A DNA stretch of 64,000 nt from Ryuthela nishihirai (GCA_038380435.1 JAWZYU010000025.1:29984707-30048706), one strand, 5' to 3'; counted from the stretch's first letter, positions 46,197 to 57,875 are shown. The notes: generated by a model not told the origin, from the sequence alone. Numbers and translations: made by a program.

Positions 46197-46451
46197 TCTA
46201 GAAAAACTAAATGGGAGAAGGGGACGTCCAAGAAATTCAATGAAGCCGGGGGGAAGTGGGGGGAGCAAGACACTCAATCGAGTCAGGAAAAGTAGGAAAA
46301 GATACTAGATTTCAATTGCAGCATAATATTTTTCCTTCATTCCTTTTCAAAATATTTCTTGAAAAATGCATTAAATATACATTAGTTTATCATCAGTTAC
46401 CCTACCTAGCTTTCTCAAGGGGAGCTTGCTCCCCTCTTTGATCCGACCCTG
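46197..46451. mobile_element. Small hAT-type MITE, unit C
   Basis: Left end CAGGCTCGTATCTAGA, right end TTTGATCCGACCCTG; orthologous to 29111-29353. Confidence 0.55.
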
Positions 46452-46484
46452 ACAGCATTATTTTGCTGTCATTGGCACTTTTGG

Positions 46485-46625
46485 GCGAATGAACTTTAGA
46501 CGAATTGTATCATTGGACGAGTTGTCCCATTGAGCGAATCGTCTCTTTACACCAATTGTTCTTTCGATGAATCGTTCCCATTAGACGAATTTGCATTCAA
46601 CCAATCGGAATTAGACAAATAGTGC
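46485..46625. repeat. Degenerate GACGAATTGTC tandem motif
   Basis: Same motif as at 29385-29515 with one additional unit (CATTGGACGAGTTGTCCCAT). Confidence 0.5.
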
Positions 46626-46920
46626 CAGACTAATTATAATGGCATTCATTTGGCAAGTTAACCTCATGTATTCGATAAAAAGTCCTCCTATCCCAAAAAA
46701 AGGTAACTTAATTAGAAATTTGGCATTTTACCACTGCATACGGTAAGAAATTCTTTATCCCAACACCTAAAAAAAACTTCTTCAGTATCTGTCCCTAAAT
46801 TCGGTAAAAAAAACTCTGTGGAAAAAATAAAATATCATACTCTTGATTTGTATGTTCTCTCTCTTATTACTAAGTATTCTCAATTGAGTAATAATGACAT
46901 CTCTGTTAGTGACTGGATGG

Positions 46921-47303
46921 TTTTTTTTGGATTTTTTTACCACTGAGCGGCAATTTTTGCACACCTTGAGCTAAATGCCCAGGTCACGTGGACCCCGAAC
47001 GCTCAGAAAAGGTTGGGGGAGACGACCCACTGAAACAGCTGTTGGGAGAGAAATGGTAGCCTCCCGTCTAGGCCATCCAGCGTGTTCTTTAACGTGCACA
47101 TGGCTCTCTCGCACACGGCGCCAAGTCTTAACGTCCCATCGGACGGACGGCGGCCTTTCCGAGCTCTTCGCCGTCTCCTGCTACCAAGGGCAGAGCAGGG
47201 AATTTTGCGGAGATAAATCACAACACTGACCCAGTTCGGACTCGAACCTCGGAACTAGAGATTACAAGCCTGGCGCGCTACCGACTGAGCCACCCCCGTC
47301 CCA
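46921..47303 (-). repeat. tRNA-derived SINE, family A, second position in unit C
   Basis: Complete copy with head at right, immediately before the 5' flank of GR copy 4. Confidence 0.8.
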
Positions 47304-48720
47304 ACGTGACAGGAAAACTGCATAAATAAGGTATACGAGGACGAAATATTGCAGAACTTCTTAATAAAAAACAACAGCAATCGTGTCATAGAAAACTGTA
47401 ACCCCTTTCTTAATTTAATTTACTTAATTCATTTCAAGTCCAGGTGTCCATTTCAATAATGCTTTTTCTACACTTGAACCAAGAACATCATAATCATCCT
47501 GTATCATTTCGATCATGGCAGTCTCACGTGTAGAATGGGGCAACGTGTCATTGAAGTCAGGTATATAATACCGCAATTGTATCACACTGAAAGGAATGAA
47601 GCGACAACAGGGGTTGGTGATCTTCAATCTCACTTATGCATATAGTTGATTTAATCAGTTTCAACCTAAAAAAGAAAAAACTAGGATGAAAACAGTTTTC
47701 CTACTAATATAAACAAACGAATCAATAGCTTGGTACAAAATCTCGAACTCTTCGGTTACAGAGGAATAAAATCACGAACGCTTGGATTGGAAGGCTGTGT
47801 TACGCGGTGCTCCATATTGTGAACTCTCTGGGTGAAAAAGTACGGTAGATTTTAGATTGTTATTTTACTCAGCTAGATGAAACTATTTCAGATTAATTTG
47901 CATCCTTCGCAACAAGATCAGGAGAGAAAAACTAATTATTTCATCGTAGTAAACGAAATCAAAAATCTTACTTAGGTTCGTTTGTAAAATCATTCCGTAT
48001 TTCTCACAGAGTGTATTAAAAATAATCGAAATTTGCAGTTTTTCTCAATTATCGAAAATTATGAAAAATTTCCAAAGAAAATTTTTGTGACCAAAGTGGA
48101 TTCTTCCAGATGAGAAAATAAATCCTTAAGAGAATAATTGTGGTTATTTTGAAGATCTACAAGTCGTTGAGGGATATTATTTGATCAGATTTAAAAAGAT
48201 TTTGAAAAGTGAAAAGGTATAGTTTACGACTACATTTTACTGTTAAATGTATATATCACATTTCAAGACTATTCTAGTTTTCAACCACAGGAACACCATT
48301 TAATGTTTCATTTGGGAGGACAATTGACTGATTAAATAAAATTGGAAACATGTTCTAGAATAACTTCCAATATGATGTTAACATGCTATTTTGATGTCAA
48401 TAATTCAAGGTTTGTAATCTCTCACATACAGAACAACAAAACGTGTGTGTTAGTCAATAGCTTAATTCAGTGTACCGTGTTTAATAATCCGTACATTTAT
48501 TATATTTAACTTCATAATTGTGAACGTTCTATTGTTAGGATCATAAACTGTTAATTGCGATTAATGCAAATCTCTAAATATCACTAAATATGGTGTAAAA
48601 ATGGTGCATGGAGAAAATCGTTTTTGATAAAGAAAAAAAGGAGCAACTTTAATGTTAACGTTCGGGAGCATTTACAAATAATATTAAATTAAAACAAATA
48701 AATCAGATAAAATTCTAAAA

Positions 48721-49992
48721 ATGATACGTATGCAAGAAACCCCTAATTTTCATAGCCTTTCTGTGGATATTGAAACTGGTATCAATATTCAGAGATCAAC
48801 TATTTCTATGTATCCGATGTCGCAATCTACTTCTCATCCTTCCGATGCTTCTGTAGCAAAATATAAGTCTGATTTAAGACTTATGGCGAAAATATTTTCT
48901 TTCGTAGGTTTAGGATTTTCTCAGAAAAATCATGAAAGACAAAGCTGGATTCAGAAAATCGTTTCTTTCTTTATAATCATCGAATTGCATAGCATTTTCA
49001 TCTACTCTACATGTCTTGTAATCTTTACTGCAATCAAAATGAATTTCCTAGACTTGAAATTTAATATTTCGTGGAATTTATGCGAAATATTAACCTTTGT
49101 ATTGTGGCATAGTCTGCGAGTTCGGCGAGATCGTTTACTGAGTCTGTTCTCAAATTTGAATGAATATAACAATGCTGATTTTCCGATAGACAGTCTTCAA
49201 TCTTTGAAATCAAAGATAATATTTTCCACTTTTCTGATTATTTCATATCCAATTGTGTGGACACTTTTGTTTATATCGTTTCTAAGCGATCCGGAACTAC
49301 AATATTTGGTGAGAAATTCAAGTTTTGGGCTAACATTTGATAAAATGTCACCATCTGTATATCCAGCCATATACTACTTCTTTATGTTATATTTTAAAAA
49401 TATATTTTTAGTTATTAATATTACGACTATGTTTTATGTTTTCTTGTGCACTAATTTTCAAAGGATGCTTCGAATTTGCCACAACGTTTTTCAAAGTAAT
49501 GTCATATCATTAAATGAAACTGATAGGTTTGTTGGATACCTTCAAGCTTACCGTAAAATCTCCATTGGCCTAATGGAAGATTCTCTATCGTTTCCAATAT
49601 TTTTAGTGATGGTCGCAAACGTTTCCCATCTATTTACATTTTTCGGATTCCTATTTGGTTTCTCAAGAGTTAATGTTTTAACCTCATTGAAAATTTCCGT
49701 GTTCGCAGCATTTGTTAACAGTTGTGTATCATTTTTCTCAATTGCTTTCGCTGCATCGGAAATAAACGAAAAGCACAATGAAATTAGAATTACGCTCTCA
49801 TTGATATCGGAGAATATGGGAACATCCCATTGTCATACCGATATTGATGCATTTTTATCAAAAATAATTAATACGAAGAATATTCCAGTGTTGTCGGGAT
49901 GGAAAATGTTCACCTTTTCCAAAAGCTTTATTCTTTCCGCTTGCGGAAGTTTGCTTACTTACAGCCTGTTAATTCTTCAATTAAAATCGTAG
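48721..49992 (+). CDS. Gustatory-receptor-like protein, array copy 4 (423 aa)
   Basis: Intact single-exon array member with ATG in the conserved TTCTAAAA-ATG context and a complete TYSLLILQLKS terminus. Membrane segments and conserved blocks are as in copy 3. A 6-bp in-frame deletion removes two residues (Cys-Ser) in the YRKIS-C-S-IGL stretch. Most of it is closest to copy 3 (shared TAIKM.FLD and RVNVLTSLKISVFAAF..FFSIAF). The segment around residues 215-250 (MLYFKNIFLVINITTMFYV..CTNF) matches copy 5 instead, which suggests gene conversion. Probably a chemosensory receptor in the plasma membrane; ligand unknown. Confidence 0.78.
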   Translation: MIRMQETPNFHSLSVDIETGINIQRSTISMYPMSQSTSHPSDASVAKYKSDLRLMAKIFSFVGLGFSQKNHERQSWIQKIVSFFIIIELHSIFIYSTCLVIFTAIKMNFLDLKFNISWNLCEILTFVLWHSLRVRRDRLLSLFSNLNEYNNADFPIDSLQSLKSKIIFSTFLIISYPIVWTLLFISFLSDPELQYLVRNSSFGLTFDKMSPSVYPAIYYFFMLYFKNIFLVINITTMFYVFLCTNFQRMLRICHNVFQSNVISLNETDRFVGYLQAYRKISIGLMEDSLSFPIFLVMVANVSHLFTFFGFLFGFSRVNVLTSLKISVFAAFVNSCVSFFSIAFAASEINEKHNEIRITLSLISENMGTSHCHTDIDAFLSKIINTKNIPVLSGWKMFTFSKSFILSACGSLLTYSLLILQLKS

Positions 49993-50190
49993 AACAGAAA
50001 TTTTCAATTTAATGAGCTTTTATGTAGCTTTTTGAACTGTAATATTCCTTTAACTTTATTCTTGTTATTTGAAAATGAAAATCAAGTCAGAACTATTTAT
50101 CCTAATATAACCCATGTTCATGAACATTATTAATGCCATTTTTAATATTTGAAAATCTTCAAAATATCAAATTACGCTTAATATTGTATA

Positions 50191-50196
50191 AATAAA
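50191..50196 (+). terminator. Conserved AATAAA downstream of GR copy 4
   Basis: Candidate polyadenylation signal about 200 bp after the stop. Confidence 0.45.
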
Positions 50197-51578
50197 GTTA
50201 TGCTATTAAACTTAATACTAAATACAATAATTTTCTTTGTAGAATTGTTCTTTTGCTGAAATTAAAGTGCATAAAACTATTAAATCCTTATCTAGCTAAA
50301 GAATACTTATGTACTTAAATCATATCAATTGAATCTTGAAACCTGGCACTCAGCGATAATTGCACTTATTATTGTCTTTTCATGTGACTATACACTAAAA
50401 TATTAAGAAAAACTATAAACTCAAAATTAGTTGGTATACGAAATTATTAATAAAATTTATGTTTAATACATCAAAATTCCATATTATTAACTTTAAATGG
50501 GGAAAAATTATCATTATTAACAGAAGCTAAAACAATTCCCATCCTCACACTTTTTATTATTCACGATAACTGAAAGTTTAACCTAATTTCACACATGTTG
50601 ATAAGACCCGATCAAAAGAGAAAAAGATGTCGATAAAATATGGTTGTTATTTTTCTTTTTATTGTTTTTCTTCTGAGGTTCTCTTTCCTCACAGACGATC
50701 TCTGTGGTTACAGTGAATAGATCTTTTACAGCACAATATTCATCTTAATCCTTCGTAACAAAAGCAGGTAAACAGCGATTTACAGGAAATTATTTTATAA
50801 AACTTTACTTTTGGGAATATATGACAAGCCACCGAAGCTTGATATTTGGAAATACTAATTCACCTGAATTTTGTTCTCAATACAATACAAACCCAAAGTA
50901 ATAATCCTTCATTTTAAAATTGTTTGTCAAACTCTATTTAAGGTGTGTTTTTTATATATTTAATTTTTTCCCTTTCAATTCATTTTGATTGTATATATTG
51001 TAAAGAATTTGTTTTAAGGTAAATTACTTCTTTATTTTAGAAAACCACAGAATACTTTTTTGTAAGTAAAATCAGATAGTGGGAAATGAAGAATCATTAC
51101 TATAAAATTTTTCACATAAAAGTGTAACAAAGATTATTCATTATTTTAAGTATAAAAATTTTAAAAGCCGATTTTCTAAACATTGCCGGATTTAGGAGTG
51201 GAGAACATCAAGGGCGACATAAACCCCTTTTCAAAAATGCAAGGATAAAAGAGGCAAAAAAATTATTAAACATATTTATATTTTATGCATTTTTCAAGAA
51301 ATAATTTTAAAAACCCGTAAATCGAAGGAGGAAATGTTATAGTGCATTGAAAATCAAGTGTCATCCCGCCTTCCCAACCCTTTTATGATTTTTCGGCTCG
51401 ATTGCGTTTCTTCCCCCAACCCTTCGATTTTTCTACAGATCTGGGCCTGGTTCTAAATATGTAAATACAATAATCTTTATCTCGACAACGTTTTCCATAA
51501 AATCTTTGGAATTCTCCGTAGAAGGTTTTTCAATATTTCTCCACTTTTAAAAGTCATATACAATTATAAAAACTAGAC

Positions 51579-52108
51579 CAGTGGTTTCTAACCTGTGGTC
51601 TCAGGATCCCTAGGGATGCAAAGATATCCACAGAGGATCCAAGAGGAAAAGTGGCAATTTTAATATTTCAGAAAACTCTACCGGTAACAGTACATTTACC
51701 ATGATTGCATGTTAACTTAAAGTTTTATTGTTTTTAGATGGAATTATATTAATTCAGTACGACAACAATAGCTATCTCATACTGATCACAAGACGTAATT
51801 GGCTGTTGATGGCATAAGAATGTTTGTAGCATTGAATTTCTTCACTCAAATTTTCTCGATTCAAATGGCAAAAGTGCCGAAAAGTGAAGGTAGGTAGAGC
51901 ACCACAGATCTAATCCATTCTATTAACGTTTTGAGAGACCTCATTCTAAGGATCTGCATTTTTGTTATATGGGATAACGATGGGAAGGTGGTATTAAGGA
52001 GGATTTCACTTTGCAGGGGGGGCTTCAAAAAAAACGATAATTCTTAAAAAGTCCGCTGGAAGAATGAGACTTTGTGACCGTAGCGCCGAAAACATTTAGG
52101 AACCATTG
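51579..52108. mobile_element. hAT-like MITE, unit D copy
   Basis: Left end CAGTGGTTTCTAACCTGTGG, right end AGGAACCATTG. Very similar to the unit A copy. Confidence 0.55.
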
Positions 52109-53304
52109 GTCTAAACGGGAACTTTACATTTCTTCCCGGGACCATTTTTACGGCTTCGATTAACCACGTGAAACTAATGTATTCCAAAAAAAAGCCCTCC
52201 CACTCGCCTCGATAAAAAGTAACTTAAATGAAAGTTTTACATTTTACTACATACGGTAAGATATTCTTCATTCCAATACCTAAAAAACTTCTTCAGAATC
52301 TGTCCCTAAACTCGGTATAAAAATCTGAGGGGAAAAAATATATATATCATAATGTTGATTTGTATTGTCTAATGCTAGGTATTCTTAATTGAGTTATAGC
52401 GTCATCTCTGTCAGTGACTGCAGGAGTAAAGAGAATTTAATCCATTTAGTTCTGTCATATGAAGTATCTTAAGTGCTTATTGATAGTGGCGATCTCTTCG
52501 TCACTCCTAAAAACGCATTCAAGACAGAAGACTTATAAATTCCATTAAAACAAACTGAGTAGAATCCAAGGCACCTATTTCGACTGAAATCCATACGAAA
52601 CAAATAAAGTGTTTTCTAGCTGGAAATGAAAAATTATTGGAACAATAAAAAATTACACCGCCATTGATAAATATTTAATATAGTAATATGATCTAAATAA
52701 TTTTATAAAATGTTTTGCTTTCTTTGAAATTAGACCTTCCATATTAAACGGAACTAGATATCCTTATCATGACAGATGCAATCATATAACTGGCAGAGTA
52801 ATTGAAATTTTCTTGCAATAATTTAGGGCCACCCGCAGTTCACGAGCCGCATGCAGCACTTCACATACGTTTAACTTTTTATTTCTCCCGCTACTAATAA
52901 TAAATATCCGAATATATCCAGAATAATAGCAACGAAACAATTATTTGGAGATCGATTGAGAAGCTGGAAAAGTAGCATATTATGTAATATTTATTTCACA
53001 TTAGAAAACAAATATAACTTTGGATTTCATTAAAATATTTTGGAATATTTTCACACCTAACAAGAAACTTCAGTTTGTTTTTATTCGCAGAAGCCTGGAA
53101 CTAGCCAATACCTTTGAATATTGCTCCGATTGCTTCGCAAATCTTAAAACAAAACAGGTTTATTTTATCCTAACTCGTTTCAAAAGACACGAGCTAATGT
53201 TGTCTTAGTAGCTTTCCATCTTCATTTTCAAATTTTTTTTGCATTAGAGCTAAATTAAATTTTTCATTTGGTTAAAAATGCATTTATGAAATATAATCTG
53301 ACGT

Positions 53305-55709
53305 TGGTCTGTAACGGTAGCTAGGTTGCTTCGCGAAATTGCTGCGGAGCTCAGAAAGGAGATCTCTGCACCAATCCCCTGTGATGATGCATAGAACCGG
53401 CCAAGCCTAGCACCTAATGTCCCACTCCGCCTTCTCGTGGTGCAGATCGTTAGTACCTTTCAAAAGAGATACTCTCTTGTGGAAGTGAACGGAAGGGGAG
53501 GGCTGCCAGATTAGTGTGCCCTACTGATCTGGACAACTATGGCTACTTTTCTTTTTTTTCTACCCTGCTGAGGAGTGGTCAACCACACAGGGTCCTGGTG
53601 CTAACCATATAAACCCACTGGACCGGACAGATATATGGCTCTGAGCTTGATTATGAATCCTGATTTTGCTGCACTGGTGGACTTCTGTGGAGGGAAAATC
53701 TTCCACTCTGTTTTCTGTTTGTTTGTGGGTTGCAGGCCCAAAAGAATAGATTCACAGGATATGTTTATTAGCTGGTGGATAATCCTAAGCAGAGGTCATC
53801 GCAGGCACCCTGAACTCTTTGCATCTACTGGCATCGTAAAATGCTACATTGGGGGAAGTCTTCCAGTGTAGATGGCTTCAGCCTTTAGTGGTGGGGGAAC
53901 GGGTCTGCGATTAGGGTGTCTGCGATTAGGGGGATGTTTGATATTGTCGGCAGTCCCTCTCTAAATAAACATAGTTTCTTTAAACATCCCACTAACCATT
54001 TTCACTCCATAGATAGTTGGAATGTGAGGACTCCGCCCAAAGCTTTTTCTCTTGATGTCCTCACACAAGAATTCCACCATTATAATTTAGATATTCTCGG
54101 CATGCCAGAGACCAGATGGACAGATAAAGGTCAGATTCTTAAACATAATCTTAAATTTCTCTTTTCAGGGAGCAACAATAACAAACATCACCAAGGCGTG
54201 GGTCTGTTTCTCAGCAGACACGCTAGTGATGTTCTTCTAGGATATGAGTGCATTAATGAAAGCTTTCTTACAGCAAAATTTCAGACAAGCGTTAAAGACT
54301 AGCGTTACCAACGTTAAAGGCATCGTTCCTAAGGATTTTACCAGAGCTATTGCTATCCCTATTTTCAAAAAAGGTGATCGCAGTTCTTGTGATAACTATA
54401 GGGGTATCAGACTACTCTCTGTTCCAGGTAAAGTTCTTTCCATGATTGTGCTTAATAGAATTAAGAATCTGGCTGACAGGCAATTTCGTGATGAGCAATG
54501 TGGATTCAGAAGTGGTAGGGGATGTGTGTATCAAATATTTTCACTTAGGTAGATTCTTGAGAAATGTTTAGAGTTTCAGAAACTTTTGGATGCTAACTTT
54601 GTTGATTTGAAAAAGGATTTCGACTCTGTTCATCGTCATAATTTGTGGTTGATTGTGGGATCATATGGTATACCGGACAAGAGACAAGTTAGTTAACATA
54701 ATGAAAGCTCTCTATAATAACACTGAGTCGTGTATGAGAGTTGGTAAGGCTTGCAGCAATTGCTTTAGCATTACTTCTGGTGTTCGACAAGGTTGCATTT
54801 TGTCTCATTTTCTCTTTAGTTTGGTTATTGATTATGTTATGCGAAATTCACTTCGAGGGAAAGATTTTTGCCTTAAATGGGCTGGAGATACGAAAATTTC
54901 TGATTTAGATTATGCTGATGATTTAGCCTTTTGGCAGCTGATGTTGATGAGATGAACTCTTTCATTCAAGCTATTGATGAAACTGGTAGTAGAGTATGTT
55001 TGCTTATAAACAGAGAGAAAATTAAAGTGATGAAAATTGGTCAGGCAGGCCATTCAGTTAATCTGAATGGTTGCAGTCTTGAGCAGGTGTCAACTGTTTA
55101 ATTATCTCGGGAGCTATGTAACAGATAATGGTGATGTGCAGCATGAGATTAACAGACGAATTAGGATTGCTGCTGGGACTTTTAAGAATCTATGGAGAGT
55201 ATGGAGAAATAGGCGTATATACCTAAAGACTAAAATTAGACTGTATAATAGTTTGGTTCTTTTTACGATTAGTTATAGTAGTGAAACTTGGACGCTGTGT
55301 AAACAAGATAACAGGAAACTAGATGCTTTTGATTCTAGATGCTTACGTAGTATCTTGGGTATTAGGTGGTTTAACTTTGTAAATAATGATGAGGTTAGGC
55401 AAAGGAGTCTGCAACCTCATTTAAGCAGCATATTGTGCAGAGAGAGACTTCGCTGGTTTGGCCATGTTGCCCGTATGGATAATTATAGATTGGCGAATAG
55501 GGTTATGAACAGTGTGCCTAGAGGCCTCAGAATGAAGGGGAGACTTAGGATGCGGTGGGCAGACAATGTCAAACAGGACCTTGTTAGAATTGGTGTGCAG
55601 TGGCTGGATGAAGCAGATGCAGCTCAGGGCAGACTTTCTTGGAGAACTAAATTGCATGATCTGGTTGGACCTCCGTAGCCCATGGCTGCTTGAGGATGAT
55701 GATGATGAA
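53305..55709 (+). mobile_element. RTE-type LINE with large internal deletion
   Basis: The 5' leader (GGTCTGTAACGGTAGCTAGG.., 53305-53880) is shared with the copy at 61794. The endonuclease frame is followed by a jump at about 54297 directly into the RT, so more than 1.2 kb is missing relative to the second copy. The 3' end is GGACCTCCGTAGCCCATGG.. followed by a (GAT)n tail ending at about 55709. Homologous empty sites at 44700 and 61007 place it between CTGAC and GTGAG. There is no long target-site duplication, only a possible CGT. Confidence 0.8.
53916..55678 (+). pseudogene. RTE LINE ORF2 pseudogene (endonuclease plus RT)
   Basis: The endonuclease N-terminus (53916-54302) has WNVRT, GMPETRW and HHQGVGLFLS motifs. 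After the deletion, RT pieces follow in three frames. 54244-54552 has VPKDFTRAIAIPIFKKGDRS, NYRGIRLLSVPGK and FRSGRG. 54653-54955 has GVRQGCILS, LDYADDLAF with an intact YADD box. 55067-55678 is the C-terminal part, with SYSSETWTLCKQDNRKLDAFD and CRERLRWFGHVARM. This is the arrangement of RTE-clade elements often annotated as craniofacial development protein 2-like. Several frameshifts make it non-functional. Confidence 0.8.
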
Positions 55710-55961
55710 TTTGTCGTGAGAAAAATGTCAAACTGCAAACGTTTAAACGAATTTTGATGGTAGAATGTGAAGTTATGAGATTTACTGCCCCCCTCCAATC
55801 TTTTTTTTTCCTTTCCAGCTCTTTTCTCAGTGACTATTTTATATCGTTCCCTTTTAGTGCCAACCAGATTCCACGGTTCAAACGAATCGTAAATAAGTGT
55901 TAGTGCACTTCACCAGAAAATGCCTATTTCCAGCAATTAGTGGGAAAAAAACGGCAGCTTT

Positions 55962-56312
55962 GTTTGGTTTTACTTCTGAGTGGCATTTTTTTGCACATAA
56001 TGGGCTAAATGACCGGGTCACAAAGACCTCGAAGGCTCAGAAAACGTTGGGGCGGAACCCACTGGACAGCTGTTGAAAGACAGATGGTAGCCTCGTGTCA
56101 AGGCCAAGCATACATAGCCATACACCGGGCCATGGCTAAACATCCCATCTGATGGACGATGGTCTTTCCAAACCCATCGGTATCCCCTACTGACCTGGAC
56201 ATGGTGGGGAGTTTGGCGGAGATAAATTTCAACCCTGGCCCAGCTGGAACTCGAGCCTGGGAATTGCAAAATAAGAGCATGGCGCACTACCGACTGAGCC
56301 ACCTCCGCCCCA
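55962..56312 (-). repeat. tRNA-derived SINE, family A, first position in unit D
   Basis: The tRNA-like head is at right. The central GTGTTCTTTAACGTGCATAG part is shortened compared with other copies. Confidence 0.75.
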
Positions 56313-56479
56313 TCATGGTAGTGCAACATCGCGGTTAAGATTATTATGAAATAAAACTATTAGTGTTGTTCGTAATAGAGATAAGGTTACGTAACGCTTA
56401 TTTTTTGATATTGAACAGCGAAAGTGATTTTTGGCCCTATATTGAAACTGATATCAATATTCAGAGATCAACTCTTTCT

Positions 56480-57670
56480 ATGTATCCGATGTCGCAATAT
56501 ACTTCTCATCCCCCCGATGCTTCTGTAGCAAAATATAAGTCTGATTTAAGACTTATGGCGAAAATATTTGCTTTTGTAGGTTTAGGATTTTCTCAGAAAA
56601 ATCATGAAAGACAAAGCTGGATTCAAAAAGTCGTTTCTTTCTTTATAATCATCGAAATGCACAGCATTTTCATCTACTCTACATGTAATGTAATCTTTAG
56701 TGCAATCAAAATGGATTTCCGACGCTTGAAATTTAATATTTCGTGGAATTTATGCGAAATGATACCCTTTGTATTGTGGCATAGTCTGCGAGTTCGGCGA
56801 GATCGTTTACTGAGTCTGTTCTCAAATCTAAATGAATATAACAATGCTGATTTTCCGACAGACAGTCTTCACTCTTTGAAATCAGAGATAATATTTTCCA
56901 CTTTTTTGATTATTTCATATCCCATTGTGTGGACACTTTTGTTTATATCGTTTCTAAGCGATTCGGAACTATACAATTCGGTGAGAATTATAACTTTTGG
57001 GCTAACATTTGATAAAATATCACCATCTATATATCCAGCCATATACTACTTCTTTATGTTATATTTTAAAAATATATTTTTAGTTATCAATATTACGACT
57101 ATGTTTTATGTTTTCTTGTGCACTAATTTTCTAAGGATGCTTCGAATTTGCCACAACGTTTTTCAAAGTAATGTCATATCATTAAATGAAACTGATAAGT
57201 TTTTTGGATATCTTCAAGCTTACCGTAAAATCTCATGCTCCATTGGTATAATGGAAGATTCTCTATCGTTTCCAATATTTTTAGTGATGGTCGCAAACGT
57301 TTCCCATCTATTTACATTTTTCGGATTCCTATTTAGTTTTTCAACCATTAATGTTATAACCTCATTGAAAATTTCCCTGTTCGCAACATTCGTTAACAGC
57401 TGCGTGTCGTTTTTCGCAATTGCTTTCCCTGCATCGGAAATAAACGAAAAGCACAATGAAATTAGAATTACGCTCTCATTGATATCGGAGAATATGGGAA
57501 CATCCCATTGTCATACTGATATTGATGCATTTTTATCAAAAATAATTAATACGAAGAATATTCCAGTTTTGTCGGGATGGAAAATGTTCACCTTTTCCAA
57601 AAGCTTTATTCTTTCCGCTTTCGGAAGTTTGCTTACTTACAGCCTGTTAATTCTTCAATTAAAATCGTAG
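56480..57670 (+). CDS. Gustatory-receptor-like protein, array copy 5, 5'-truncated (396 aa from first ATG)
   Basis: The body and C-terminus are intact (TYSLLILQLKS), but the first 17 or so codons and the whole 5' flank of its sisters are missing. At about 56440 the coding sequence is joined in frame to repeat DNA that elsewhere follows SINE A. The frame is open back to 56363 without any ATG, so translation would begin at the Met at 56480 (SMYPM), giving a protein 29 residues shorter at the N-terminus. All membrane segments remain. It resembles copy 2 in several blocks (STIN.ITSLKI, SAIKMDFR) and copy 4 in the LYFKNIF..CTNF block. A conserved AATAAA is at 57870. It may be silent for lack of the normal promoter. 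Confidence 0.65.
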   Translation: MYPMSQYTSHPPDASVAKYKSDLRLMAKIFAFVGLGFSQKNHERQSWIQKVVSFFIIIEMHSIFIYSTCNVIFSAIKMDFRRLKFNISWNLCEMIPFVLWHSLRVRRDRLLSLFSNLNEYNNADFPTDSLHSLKSEIIFSTFLIISYPIVWTLLFISFLSDSELYNSVRIITFGLTFDKISPSIYPAIYYFFMLYFKNIFLVINITTMFYVFLCTNFLRMLRICHNVFQSNVISLNETDKFFGYLQAYRKISCSIGIMEDSLSFPIFLVMVANVSHLFTFFGFLFSFSTINVITSLKISLFATFVNSCVSFFAIAFPASEINEKHNEIRITLSLISENMGTSHCHTDIDAFLSKIINTKNIPVLSGWKMFTFSKSFILSAFGSLLTYSLLILQLKS

Positions 57671-57869
57671 AACAGAAATTTTCAATTTAATGGGATTTTA
57701 TGTAGCTTTTTGAACTGTAATATTTCTTTAACTTTATTCTTGTTATTTGAAAATGAAATTCAAGTCAGAACAATTTATCCAAAATATAACCCATGTTCAT
57801 GGACATTATTAATGCTATTTTCAAAATTTGAATATCTTCAAAATATCAAATTACGCTTAATGTTGTATA

Positions 57870-57875
57870 AATAAA
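57870..57875 (+). terminator. Conserved AATAAA downstream of GR copy 5
   Basis: Candidate polyadenylation signal about 200 bp after the stop. Confidence 0.45.

Larger units (their letters stand above)
35939..47303 (+). repeat. Segmental duplication unit C (full, with Ginger-like insertion)
   Basis: 5' flank, GR copy 3, 3' flank, Ginger-like element (39526-42259), MITE (42991-43513), SINE A (44949-45323), repeat region with small MITE (46197-46451) and tandem motif, SINE A (46921-47303). About 8.6 kb without the insertion. Confidence 0.8.
47304..56440 (+). repeat. Segmental duplication unit D, ending at a recombination junction
   Basis: 5' flank, GR copy 4, 3' flank, MITE (51579-52108), RTE LINE insertion (53305-55709), SINE A (55962-56312), then a break at about 56440. 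Beyond that point units A and C would continue for about 3 kb more to the next GR start. Here the sequence jumps straight into GR codon 17 or so. Confidence 0.8.

Noticed and set aside
56363..56479. Start of GR copy 5 at 56363
   Set aside because: The frame begins with GTG and runs through repeat DNA; the first ATG is at 56480.
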